Position numbers and translations under genes: made by a program
Notes under the pieces: model-generated
Seen by the model: only the letters and a program-made list of their open reading frames with translations
What the model was told of the DNA's origin: nothing
Database searches by the model: none
Source of the DNA: Corallococcus sp. EGB
Lineage (GTDB): Bacteria > Myxococcota > Myxococcia > Myxococcales > Myxococcaceae
Assembly (NCBI RefSeq): GCF_019968905.1
Contig: NZ_CP079946.1
Location: forward strand, 2,046,001 to 2,110,000
Direction of reading: 5' to 3'
DNA: 64,000 nucleotides
In this document: piece by piece, positions 17,109-25,332 of the stretch
Layout of the letters: each line of letters opens with the position of its first letter
Numbering within the stretch: the stretch's first letter is position 1

Positions 17109-18457
17109 ACGGGACGGCGGACGCGATGATGCAGCCAGCTGCCCACCTGTTCCACCGCGCTCGCCACGGTGCCGCGCAAGGGCGGCCCGGCCGAGCGCAA
17201 CAGCGGCGCGGTGGACCGCAGGCTGCCCCCGGGACCGTTGGGCGAGAGCATCGCGGCGAAGGCATGGAAGACGACGCGCAGGTACTCGCGGGCCATCACC
17301 CGCATGCGGGGCTCCTCGGAGGAGAGCAGGGCCATGGAGGCGCGCGCGCCGCGCGGGCTGTGCTCCCAGTAGTGCAAGAGGCCCATCCGCAGCGCCCGCA
17401 TCCCTTCGTCCCGGCCGGCGAAGGCGCTGTAGAGCGCGGAGGCGAGCGCGACGCGCGTGCGCTGCGCCGGCCGCCTCGCGTGCGCGTAGTGCTCCAGCGC
17501 GCGGGCGACGTCGTCCGGGTGGCGGTGCAGCGACTCCTGGAGGGCGCGGGCATCGTGGAAGCACGACGCCATGCCGCTCGCCGTGAGGGGGTGACAGCAC
17601 GCGGCGGCGTCGCCCACGAGCACGGCGCTCCCCATCCAGACGGTCTCCGCCAGCCAGTCGTCGTTGGAGGCCATGCGCACCGCGGGCCGCTCCTCCAGCG
17701 CCCGCCAGACCGCCTCCCTCAGCCGCGGGGGCAGGGCGAGCAGCAGGTCCGGCTGGGCCCGCACCGTCTGGAGGGTGCTGCCCAGGGGCAGGTCCACCAT
17801 CACGCGCGCCACGCCGGGCTGGATGGCATAGGCCAGCGCGTGCACGGCGCCGCCCACGAACTGGTGGCCGTGGTCCGGATGGGTGAGGCAGTCGCTGTCC
17901 ACGGTCACGCCCAGCATGGTGGAGATGCGCCGGTGGTGCTCGGCGATGCCCAGCATCCTCCGCACGGGCGAGGCGCGCCCGTCCGCGGCCACGAGCAGCC
18001 GGGCGTGCACGGTGTGCTCGGCGCCCGCGTGCGAGTAGCGCAGGCGCACGCCGTGCTCGCAGTTGTGCTCCACGGCCGTCACCCGGGCCGGGGCGCGCAC
18101 GGTGACGCCGCGCCGCCGCGACACCGACTCCAGCAGGGGAAGGGTGAGGGCCGCGTGTTCGAGCGACAGGCCCGTGAGACCGCGACCGTAGGGAAGGACG
18201 AGCGTGCGGGCAGGGGCATGGAAGCGCACCGCGAAGCCCTTCACGGGCTGGGCCGTCCACCCCTCCACGACGTCCCCGAAGCCCAGCGCGCGCAGGTCCC
18301 GGATGCCCGCGGGGTGGAGCAGCTCGCCCGCGAGTTGTTTGTGCCGGTCCACGCCCGCGTCCAGCAGCAGGACGGACCACCCCAACTCGGCGAGCGCCGC
18401 CGCCACCGCGCATCCCGCGGGCCCTCCCCCGGCGATCACCACCTCGGCGTCCTCCAC
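16958..18457 (-). CDS. Squalene monooxygenase-like FAD-dependent oxygenase
   Basis: 499 residues. FAD Rossmann motif at the N-terminus (VVIAGGGPAGCAVAAALAEL), a DG-type motif (LLVAADGRASPVRRML), and GDAAACCHPLTASGM, which matches the GDAxNMRHPLTGGGM second FAD motif of squalene epoxidases. A C-terminal hydrophobic region (YLRVVFHAFAAMLSPNGPGG) resembles the membrane-association segment of that family. Expected reaction: squalene plus oxygen to 2,3-oxidosqualene, the substrate of the cyclase encoded at 19590. The start is GTG 18457 with GGAGG upstream, divergent from the squalene synthase gene. The 3' end overlaps the convergent glycosyltransferase by 151 bases, and the last ~45 residues look low in family similarity. 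Confidence 0.8.
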   Translation of the reverse strand: MEDAEVVIAGGGPAGCAVAAALAELGWSVLLLDAGVDRHKQLAGELLHPAGIRDLRALGFGDVVEGWTAQPVKGFAVRFHAPARTLVLPYGRGLTGLSLEHAALTLPLLESVSRRRGVTVRAPARVTAVEHNCEHGVRLRYSHAGAEHTVHARLLVAADGRASPVRRMLGIAEHHRRISTMLGVTVDSDCLTHPDHGHQFVGGAVHALAYAIQPGVARVMVDLPLGSTLQTVRAQPDLLLALPPRLREAVWRALEERPAVRMASNDDWLAETVWMGSAVLVGDAAACCHPLTASGMASCFHDARALQESLHRHPDDVARALEHYAHARRPAQRTRVALASALYSAFAGRDEGMRALRMGLLHYWEHSPRGARASMALLSSEEPRMRVMAREYLRVVFHAFAAMLSPNGPGGSLRSTAPLLRSAGPPLRGTVASAVEQVGSWLHHRVRRPVYTLARAGWASPRRAFASNRYPRPRQTTSRDSFADSATPAPSKGRTAGTQ

Positions 18458-18543
18458 GTGGCCTCCGCTCGAACCCCAGAATCCATGCCTGTCATTGACG
18501 AGTTATCCATTCATGCGCGGTGTCGCACGCAGAGGAGGCAGGC

Positions 18544-19590
18544 ATGAGAGAGCAGGCAGCGTCATTCTGTCGCGGGCAACTGCCCCGGGTGTCCCGGACC
18601 TTCGCGCTCAACATCCCGCTCCTGCCCGAGCCCCTGGACCTGGCGGTGACGGCGGCCTACCTGCTGTGCCGCATCGCGGACACGGTGGAGGATGAGTCCC
18701 CCGGGGGGCATCAGGGGGCGTTGCTCGACGAGCTGGCCGCCCTGGTGTCGCTGGAGCCGGGCTGGGAGGCCCGTGCCCGCTCCTTCGCGCGAAAGGCGCG
18801 GCTCGCGCTGCGGGACGAGGCTCCTCCGGCGGAGGCGGAGCTGATTTCCGACACGGAGACCGTGCTCGAAACCCTGGCCTCGCTTCCCTCCTGGGTCCAT
18901 CCCCCCATCGCCCGGTGCGTGCGCACGATGACCGGCGGGATGAACCAGATTCAACGGCTGCACGGAGGGAGCGGACAGGTCATGGGGCTGCCCGACCTCC
19001 AGGCGACGTTCATGTATTGCTATTACGTGGCGGGCGTCGTGGGCGAGATGCTGACCGGCCTCTTCGTCGCCAGCGCTCCCCGGGTTGTCTGGCGCGAGGC
19101 GTGGCTCATGCCCCGGGCGTCTGCCTTTGGCCGGGCCCTGCAGCTCACCAACATCCTCAAGGACGTGCGCGAGGACCTGGACCGGGGAACCTGCTGGCTG
19201 CCCAGGGACCGCATGGCCGCGCATGGCCTCACGCCCGCGACCCTGGTCCTGCCCTCGCTGCGCGCGCGCGCGGTGGCGCTGATGGACGAGCTGGTGGCGG
19301 TGACGCGCCGGGAGCTGGACGTCGCGCTCGAATACTCCCTGGCCCTGCCCGCGGAGGAGCCCGGCCTGCGGCTGTTCTGCCTCTACCCGCTCTTCTTCGC
19401 GGCCGCGACGCTGAACGCGGTGGAGGGCAATCCCGCCGTGCTCGACCCCGAGCCGGTGAAGATCCGCCGGGAGACGGTGGAAATGTTGATGCGGCTCACG
19501 CAGGAACGGGTGGGCTCCGACGATGACCTGCGCGCGCTCTATGCCCGCTGCGCAGGGGCGCCCTCGGGCGGTGGGGAGGCGTGGCGCTGA
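18544..19590 (+). CDS. Squalene synthase (farnesyl-diphosphate farnesyltransferase type)
   Basis: 348 residues. Both aspartate-rich motifs are visible: DTVED (46-50) and DVRED (207-211, within LTNILKDVREDLDRG). The segment FMYCYYVAGVVGEMLTGLF resembles the YCHYVAG region of eukaryotic-type squalene synthases, and SRTFALNI is the usual N-terminal signature. It should condense two farnesyl diphosphates to presqualene diphosphate and then squalene. Phytoene synthases are related, but the cyclase context favours squalene. ATG 18544 has GAGGAGG just upstream; the in-frame GTG at 18520 lies before that site and is not chosen. The stop overlaps the cyclase ATG as TGATG. Confidence 0.88.
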   Translation: MREQAASFCRGQLPRVSRTFALNIPLLPEPLDLAVTAAYLLCRIADTVEDESPGGHQGALLDELAALVSLEPGWEARARSFARKARLALRDEAPPAEAELISDTETVLETLASLPSWVHPPIARCVRTMTGGMNQIQRLHGGSGQVMGLPDLQATFMYCYYVAGVVGEMLTGLFVASAPRVVWREAWLMPRASAFGRALQLTNILKDVREDLDRGTCWLPRDRMAAHGLTPATLVLPSLRARAVALMDELVAVTRRELDVALEYSLALPAEEPGLRLFCLYPLFFAAATLNAVEGNPAVLDPEPVKIRRETVEMLMRLTQERVGSDDDLRALYARCAGAPSGGGEAWR

Positions 19591-21518
19591 TGCGGCGGGC
19601 GCTCGACGTGCTGGCGCGGACGCAGGAGGCGGACGGCTCCTGGAAGGGGGACTACAGCGGCCCGCTCTTCCTGGGGCCGGTGCACGTGGCCGGGCTGTAC
19701 GTGATGGGCCGCACGCCGGAGGGGCCCGTCCGCGACGGAATGGTGGCCTTCATGCGCGCCCACCAGAACGCGGATGGAGGTTGGGGGCTGGACGTGGAGT
19801 CGCCCAGCCTCGTCTTCACGTCGGTGCTCAACTACGTCGCGCTGCGGCTGCTGGGCATCGGGGCGGACGACCCGGGCCTCGTGCGCGCGCGGGCGTGGTT
19901 TCTTCCCCGGGGCGGAGCGCTCGCCAGCGCGTCCTGGGGAAAGTCCATCCTCGCCCTGCTGGGCGTCTATGAATACGAGGGCCTGGCGCCCGTGCCGCCC
20001 GAGCTATGGCTGTTGCCGCGGGCGCTGCCCTTCCACCCGTCGCGGCTCTGGTGCCACTGCCGCATGGTGTACCTGCCCATGGGCTGGCTCTACGGCCGCC
20101 GCGCCCGCGCGCGTGAGGCGCCGCTGCTGGCGGAGCTGCGGCGCGAGCTGTACCCCCAGCCCTACGCGGACGTGGACTGGAAGGCGGCGCGCGGACGCGT
20201 GGCGCCCACGGACGGCTACAGTCCCCACGGGCTGGCGCTGCGCGCCGTGCACCGCGCGCTGGCGCTGTACGAGCGATTCCATTCGAAGCGGCTGCGGGCG
20301 CGCGCCCTGGATGAATCCCTGGCGCTGATTCGCGGCGAGGACGAAGCGACGCACTTCATCTGCATCGGGCCCATCAACAAGGTGCTCGACATGGTGGTGT
20401 GGCACGTGGCGCGGCCGGACGGCCCGGAGGTGCGGGCCCACCTGGAGCGCCTGCCGGACTACCTCCAGCACACCTCCAAAGGCATCACGGTCAATGGCTA
20501 CAACTCCTCCCAGCTCTGGGACACCGCCTTCGCGGTGCAGGCGCTGGTGGCCTCCGGAGAGACGGCCGGAAGCCGGGACACGCTGGCGCGCGCGGGGCGG
20601 TACCTGGAGGCGCAGCAGGTGCTGGAGGATTCACCCGACGCCGCGAGGCATTACCGGCACCCGAGCCGGGGAGGGTGGCCCTTCAGCACGCGCGCGCACG
20701 GCTGGCCCATCAGTGATTGCACGGCGGAGGCGCTGAAGGCGTGTCTGTTGTTGGAGCCGCTCGGGCTCAACCGCGTCCCGCGCGAGCGCCTGGAGCAGGC
20801 CGTGGCGTTCATCCTGTCCCTCCAGAACCGGGACGGCGGGTGGGCCACCTACGAGCGGCAGCGGGGGCCGCGGTGGCTGGAGCGGTTCAATCCCTCGGAC
20901 GTCTTCGCCGGCATCATGGTGGACCCCAGCTACGTGGAGTGCACGTCCGCCTGCGTGCAGGCGCTGGCCGCGTGGCGCGGGGCCTTCCCGGACGCCCCGG
21001 TGGCGCGGCCCATCGCGCGGGGCGCGGACTTCCTGCGCCGCCAGCAGCGTCCGGACGGAGGCTGGGAGGGCTCCTGGGGCGTGTGCTTCAGCTACGGCAC
21101 GTGGTTCGGCGTCACCGGCCTGGTGGCCGCGGGCGCGAGGGCCGACGACTCCGCGCTGCGCAAGGCGGTCGCGTTCCTCAAGGCGCACCAGCGCGGGGAC
21201 GGCTCCTGGAGCGAGACCATCCAGGCCTGCCGCGAGCGCCGCTGGGTGGAGGGGCGCTCGGGCCACGCGGTGACGACGTCCTGGGCCCTGCTGTCGCTGG
21301 TGGCGGCGGGTGAAGCGGACGCGGACGCCACGCGCCGGGGCGTGGCGTGGCTCCGCGCGTGGCAGGAGACGGAGGGCGCGTGGCCCCCCGAGCCCCTGGC
21401 CGGCGTGTTCAGCCGCACCTGCGCCATCCACTACGACGCCTACCTGCGCATCTTCCCGCCGTGGGCGCTGGCGCTCGCGGAGCGGCGGGCCGAGGCCCTC
21501 AGGGCTTGCGGAGGCTGA
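19590..21518 (+). CDS. Oxidosqualene cyclase, cycloartenol-synthase-type residues
   Basis: 642 residues from ATG 19590 (GTG 19581 is possible but too close to the GGGGAGG site). Repeated QW motifs (QEADGSW, QNADGGW, QNRDGGW, RPDGGWEGSW, QRGDGSW) identify the triterpene cyclase family. The protonating motif is SDCTAE (Asp376), the form found in oxidosqualene cyclases, not the DxDD of squalene-hopene cyclases. Product-determining positions read Tyr304 (GYNSSQLWDT), His370 and Ile374 (HGWPISDC), equal to Tyr410/His477/Ile481 of plant cycloartenol synthase; lanosterol synthases have Thr, Cys or Gln, and Val. Cycloartenol is therefore the predicted product. Translationally coupled to squalene synthase. 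Confidence 0.9.
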   Translation: MRRALDVLARTQEADGSWKGDYSGPLFLGPVHVAGLYVMGRTPEGPVRDGMVAFMRAHQNADGGWGLDVESPSLVFTSVLNYVALRLLGIGADDPGLVRARAWFLPRGGALASASWGKSILALLGVYEYEGLAPVPPELWLLPRALPFHPSRLWCHCRMVYLPMGWLYGRRARAREAPLLAELRRELYPQPYADVDWKAARGRVAPTDGYSPHGLALRAVHRALALYERFHSKRLRARALDESLALIRGEDEATHFICIGPINKVLDMVVWHVARPDGPEVRAHLERLPDYLQHTSKGITVNGYNSSQLWDTAFAVQALVASGETAGSRDTLARAGRYLEAQQVLEDSPDAARHYRHPSRGGWPFSTRAHGWPISDCTAEALKACLLLEPLGLNRVPRERLEQAVAFILSLQNRDGGWATYERQRGPRWLERFNPSDVFAGIMVDPSYVECTSACVQALAAWRGAFPDAPVARPIARGADFLRRQQRPDGGWEGSWGVCFSYGTWFGVTGLVAAGARADDSALRKAVAFLKAHQRGDGSWSETIQACRERRWVEGRSGHAVTTSWALLSLVAAGEADADATRRGVAWLRAWQETEGAWPPEPLAGVFSRTCAIHYDAYLRIFPPWALALAERRAEALRACGG

Positions 21519-22005
21519 GCGTGCCCAGGTAGTCCGCCTTGCCCAGGTTGACGCCGTTGTGACGCAGCAGCGCGTAGGCGTGGGTGAGGTGGAAGTAGAA
21601 GTTCGGGATGATGTGCTCCAGGAAGTTGTCCGCGCCGCTCATCACCTGTCCCTCCCACCGCGGGTGGGTGATGACGCGGCTGGCCGCGCCCTCGAAGTCC
21701 TTCGCCGTCAGCGTGTTCAGGTACTCGAGGGTGGACCGGACGCGGGCGCTGAGCTCCTCCAGCGTCTGCTCCGTGTCCGGGTGCGACGGCGCGTCCTTGC
21801 CTGTCAGCCGCGAGGCCCCCAGCTTCGCGGCGTCACAGGCGATCTGCACCTGCTTCACGAACGGGAGCTGGTCCGGCGCCAGCCGGAAGCCCAGGTAGAG
21901 GTTCGGGTCGAAGGACTTCGCCTTGGCGTGCGCCGCGGCCGTCTCCAACCACTTGCCCAACTGCCCGAGCTGCTTCTTCATCTGCGAAAAGGTTTCGAAG
22001 TACAT
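21499..22005 (-). CDS. DUF1993 family protein
   Basis: 168 residues beginning MYFETFSQMKKQLGQLGKWL, with the family's four-helix, DinB-like plan and the conserved end NFYFHLTHAYALLRHNGVNLGK. DUF1993 proteins are cytoplasmic, of about this length, and of unknown biochemical role; the fold resembles DinB/YfiT metal-dependent enzymes. The ATG at 22005 gives the standard family start. The gene converges on the oxidosqualene cyclase and overlaps its 3' end by 20 bases. Nothing in the context suggests a role in sterol formation. Confidence 0.88.
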   Translation of the reverse strand: MYFETFSQMKKQLGQLGKWLETAAAHAKAKSFDPNLYLGFRLAPDQLPFVKQVQIACDAAKLGASRLTGKDAPSHPDTEQTLEELSARVRSTLEYLNTLTAKDFEGAASRVITHPRWEGQVMSGADNFLEHIIPNFYFHLTHAYALLRHNGVNLGKADYLGTLSLRKP

Positions 22006-22085
22006 GGGCGCGCAGGCTAACGAGGCAGGGAGTGTCTTGCGAGCCAATCGCCAGACGCCCTGCGTCACGCCGAGGTCACTGCTCC

Positions 22086-22735
22086 ATGGAAGAGGTCTGC
22101 GTGCGGTCCCCATCCTTCCGTTGCTGGCTGTTCGCCGCGTGGGTCCTCTGGGCGGTGCATCCGTCCGTCGCCCGGGCCCAGGCGCCAGCAGCCCCTCCGG
22201 TGGCGCGCCATGCGCAGGTGGATGCGCTGTTCGCCTGGAGGTGAAGGACGGGGCGCTGCGCGGCGCGGGTTCGCAAGCGCCGCTCGTGCCGCTCGAACCC
22301 GGCCTGTTCCGTTCGGGGGAGTCCACGGAGGAGTGGCGCTTCGCGGCGCAGGCCGCCAGGACGCCGCGCGAGCTCCACACCCGGGACACGCAGAGCGCAC
22401 TGCCCGCCCGCGTCTTCACGCGCGTGGACGCGAGGATGCCGACCGCCTCCGCGATGGAGGCGCTCGCGGGCCAGTACCACAGCGATGAAGTGGACATGAC
22501 CTTCACGGTGCGCATGGAGGACGGCAGGCCGCGAATGCGCTGGCAGCGCCAGAAGAGCACCGTGCTCGAACCCGCCGGTGGAGACCGCTTCGTCAGCGAC
22601 GAGGTGGGGACGGTCACCTTCACGCGCGCGAAGTCGGGGCAGGTGGACGGGCTGATCATCAGCACGACCCGGGTTCGCCGCCTGCGCGCGGAGCGGCTGC
22701 CGGCTCCGCGCGCGGGGAAGGTGCAGGGCCGTTGA
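22086..22735 (+). pseudogene. Internally deleted serine hydrolase (beta-lactamase-like) remnant
   Basis: The first frame gives a signal peptide (WLFAAWVLWAVHPSVARAQA) and RHAQVDALFAW, the usual beginning of a class C beta-lactamase-like serine hydrolase, and stops at 22244. A second frame, from about 22240, supplies the C-terminal accessory domain (LEVKDGALRGAGSQAPLVPL ... MEALAGQYHSDEVDMTFTVR ... to 22735). The whole catalytic core with SxxK and YxN is absent. About 300 or more codons must have been lost between QVDALFA and LEVKDG, together with a frame change. A second remnant of the same family lies at 35608. Confidence 0.65.
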
Positions 22736-22747
22736 GACGCCTTCGGC

Positions 22748-24172
22748 TCACGCCTTGAACGTCATCAGCGGCCGCAGCCGGGCCACCTCCCGGACGATGT
22801 CCGCGTCCACCTGCGAGGCCACCACCGGCCCGATGGGCTTGTAGGCGGCGGGGGCCTCCTCGATGCGGCGCTCGGCCCTCAGCGCGATGCAGTCCACCCC
22901 CGTCAGGCCCAGGTCCTCCTCGCGGTGCTTCGCGCCGCCGCGCGACATGGAGAAGCGCGAGTGCGCGCGGCCCGCCCCATGCGAGGCCGACGCCAGGGCC
23001 TTCGCGTTGCCCAGGCCCCGCATCAGGTAGGACGTGGCGCCCATGGAGCCGGGGACGATGACCGGTTGGTCCACCTCCGCCGGGCAGGCCCCCTTGCGCG
23101 CCAGCCAGCCGCCTTCCCAGGGCAGGGTGATGTTGTGCGGCACGTCGTAGACGAGCGGCGCCTCCACGTCCCCGAACAGCTCCCGCAGCGTCTGCCGCAC
23201 CAGCTCCGCGAGCAGCAGCCGGTTGAGGAAGGCGTAGTTGGCCGCCGTGGCCTCGGCCTTCAGGTACTCGCGCACCTTCGCCGGGTCCGCGAGCGGGAAG
23301 ATGCCGCTCGCCGGATGCGGTGTCCCCGGGGGCCACGCGGCCCGGGCCCGCTCCTGCCACGCCCTGCCCACGTGCCTGCCCATGTCGCGCGAACCGGAGT
23401 GCACCATGAACGCGAGCTGCCCCTCCCGCACGCCCCAGGCCCACGCCCGCGCGCGGTCCACCACGGCCTCCACCCGCTGCACCTCCACGAAGTGGTTGCC
23501 TCCGCCAATGGTGGCCAGCCCGGGGTCGCGCACCACGCCCTCCCGCCGCAGCCCGGTGGGCGCCCAGGCCGGGTCGCCCTCCAGCGCCCCGCCCAGGTGG
23601 ACGCGCTCGGACTCACGGTGAAGCTGGCCCAGGTCCACGCGCGCCGCCATGCCCAGGGGCCGGGTCTGCGTCTCCCCCAGCCAGCCGGCCAGCCCGTCGC
23701 GCAGGAGCGCCTCCAGCGCCCGCGAGCCCTGGGCGACGTCCCGCGTGCCGAAGAAGCAATGCCCCTTCATCCGCTCGACGAAGGCGTCGCGGCGGGCGAG
23801 GAAGGCCTCCACGGGGATGTCCGCGACGTGCAGGCGCATGCCGCAGTTGATGTCCGTGCCCACGGCGCCGGGCACCACCAGGCCCTCCGTGTGGACCACC
23901 GACCCGATGGCCACCCCGGAGTCACCCGGATGGAAGTCCGGCGTCGCCCGCACCTGCTTCACGCGGCCGCCGTCGGGGTGATGGAGCGCGGCGAGCGCCG
24001 CGAGCTGCCGGAGCGCCTTGCCCTCCACCGGCAGGTCCGGCGGAAGGAGGACTTCAGCGGGGGGAGCGTGGGGATCCGCCTGGAGGCGGACCGTGTAGAC
24101 ACGACCGTCGTAAGCAACGTCGAGCCCCTCGCGGGCGAGCGCCCGCAGGAGCCGGTTCAGTTTCGGCTGCAT
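22748..24172 (-). CDS. rtcB: RtcB family RNA ligase
   Basis: 474 residues. Manganese and guanylate-binding motifs of RtcB are present in order: GTDINCGMRLHVAD, GGGNHFVEVQ, FMVHSGSRDMGRHVG and the nucleotidyl-accepting histidine region SHGAGRAHSRFSMSRG. RtcB joins RNA ends carrying 2',3'-cyclic phosphate or 3'-phosphate to 5'-hydroxyl ends using GTP, in RNA repair or tRNA splicing. ATG 24172 has GAGAAGGT upstream. There is no RtcA cyclase, RtcR activator or archease beside it, so it appears to be a stand-alone gene. It is divergent from the hypothetical gene at 24388. Confidence 0.92.
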   Translation of the reverse strand: MQPKLNRLLRALAREGLDVAYDGRVYTVRLQADPHAPPAEVLLPPDLPVEGKALRQLAALAALHHPDGGRVKQVRATPDFHPGDSGVAIGSVVHTEGLVVPGAVGTDINCGMRLHVADIPVEAFLARRDAFVERMKGHCFFGTRDVAQGSRALEALLRDGLAGWLGETQTRPLGMAARVDLGQLHRESERVHLGGALEGDPAWAPTGLRREGVVRDPGLATIGGGNHFVEVQRVEAVVDRARAWAWGVREGQLAFMVHSGSRDMGRHVGRAWQERARAAWPPGTPHPASGIFPLADPAKVREYLKAEATAANYAFLNRLLLAELVRQTLRELFGDVEAPLVYDVPHNITLPWEGGWLARKGACPAEVDQPVIVPGSMGATSYLMRGLGNAKALASASHGAGRAHSRFSMSRGGAKHREEDLGLTGVDCIALRAERRIEEAPAAYKPIGPVVASQVDADIVREVARLRPLMTFKA

Positions 24173-24387
24173 GACCTTCTCGGAATCTGACCCGGGCGGA
24201 CCGCGGCCCGGGGGACGTGAGCGATGGGATTCGAGACCTCGGGTCAGCAGCCGCGGCCGGGACGCACGGAGCGTCCGCGCGCACCTGGACGACCGGACAG
24301 TCACCTCCTGACAGTGCTCGCGAAAACGCCCGCGCCATCCGAGGATGGCCCCATGCGTTCGTCGAAGCGGTGGAATGGAGCGGTGTC

Positions 24388-24816
24388 ATGACGGTGGCTG
24401 TCCTGCGGGCCCAGGCTCCGGACTTCGATGTGGCATCCGTCCTGGACCGCTTCCCGGACTGCCATCCGGATGCCGTCTGGTTTCAGGGGCAGCAGCGGCG
24501 TCAGGGGCGGCATTCGACCTCTGGCTTCAACCTCACCCTGGTGGAGGACGGGGAGGGCACGCTGCACGGGCCCGTCGCCGCCGCCCGCCGGCAGCTGGAG
24601 GTGCTGGGCTCCCTGCTCGCGGAGCTGCGCCAGCTGGCCGTGCCCTGCGTCGTGGACTTCGGGCTGTTCGTCGGAACCGCCCGGCACTTCACCAGCTCCA
24701 TCCACTTCCCGCCCGACGACGTCCGGTGGTTCGCGGACCAGGGCATCGCGCTGGCCGTCTCCGCCTACCCCACGGCCGACGAGGAGTCGGAGGACGGGGC
24801 GGGGGGCCTCCAATGA
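24388..24816 (+). CDS. Conserved hypothetical protein, possibly DUF4279-like
   Basis: 142 residues, acidic, no signal or membrane segment. The pattern fits DUF4279: a beta strand (FNLTLVEDGEGTLHGPVAAA), then a helical section (LEVLGSLLAELRQLA), then alternating strands (CVVDFGLFVGTARHFTSSIH) and a short terminal helix (VRWFADQGIALAVSAY). The assignment is from overall pattern only and the function is unknown. ATG 24388 is preferred because residues upstream of it are of low quality. The last four bases overlap the MarR gene (ATGA), so the two are co-translated. Confidence 0.6.
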   Translation: MTVAVLRAQAPDFDVASVLDRFPDCHPDAVWFQGQQRRQGRHSTSGFNLTLVEDGEGTLHGPVAAARRQLEVLGSLLAELRQLAVPCVVDFGLFVGTARHFTSSIHFPPDDVRWFADQGIALAVSAYPTADEESEDGAGGLQ

Positions 24817-25268
24817 GCGCCAGGAAGGCCCCCCCGTGGGACCCGGAGGCCGTACCGACCTTCTGGATCAACCATGCGTCCCGGTTGCTGATGCGCCACT
24901 TCGAGCAGCGGCTGCGGCCGCTCGAGTTCGGGATGGCCTACCTGCCGGTGGTCATCGCGCTGGAGGAGCAAGGGCCGCTCCTCCAGAAGCAGCTCGCGGA
25001 GTACGCCCACGTCGAGCAGCCCACCATGGCCGCGCTCCTCACGCGCATGGAGCGCGACGGGCTCATCGAGCGCCAGCCACACCCGGACGACAAGCGCGCG
25101 AGCCAAATCTCCCTCTCCGCGAAGGCCCGGAAGCGCGTTCCGGAAGCGAAGGTCCAGTTGGAGGAGGTCGCGGAGCAGGCGATGGCGGGCTTCAGCGAAC
25201 GCGAGCGCGCCACGTTCCTGTCGCTCCTGCACCGCGTGGTGGCCAACCTGGACCCCGACGCCGGGTGA
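24813..25268 (+). CDS. MarR family transcriptional regulator
   Basis: 151 residues with the winged helix-turn-helix of the MarR group: LQKQLAEYAHVEQPTMAALL (recognition region), followed by the wing MERDGLIERQPHPDDKRASQ with the conserved D-x-R. N- and C-terminal helices form the dimer interface. Such proteins usually repress a drug, oxidant or aromatic-compound response gene and release DNA when ligand binds. It overlaps the upstream hypothetical gene by four bases; the 5'-nucleotidase gene 60 bases downstream could be a target, but no clear operator was seen. Confidence 0.9.
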   Translation: MSARKAPPWDPEAVPTFWINHASRLLMRHFEQRLRPLEFGMAYLPVVIALEEQGPLLQKQLAEYAHVEQPTMAALLTRMERDGLIERQPHPDDKRASQISLSAKARKRVPEAKVQLEEVAEQAMAGFSERERATFLSLLHRVVANLDPDAG

Positions 25269-25332
25269 ATCCATACGGAATGTCAGAGTAGCGATGTAGG
25301 GTGCGCGCCCCTCCGGAAGATTCCCTTCCGGC

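Noticed and set aside
19590-21518. Squalene-hopene cyclase
   Set aside because: The catalytic motif is DCTAE and not DxDD, and a squalene monooxygenase-like gene is adjacent, so oxidosqualene cyclase fits better.
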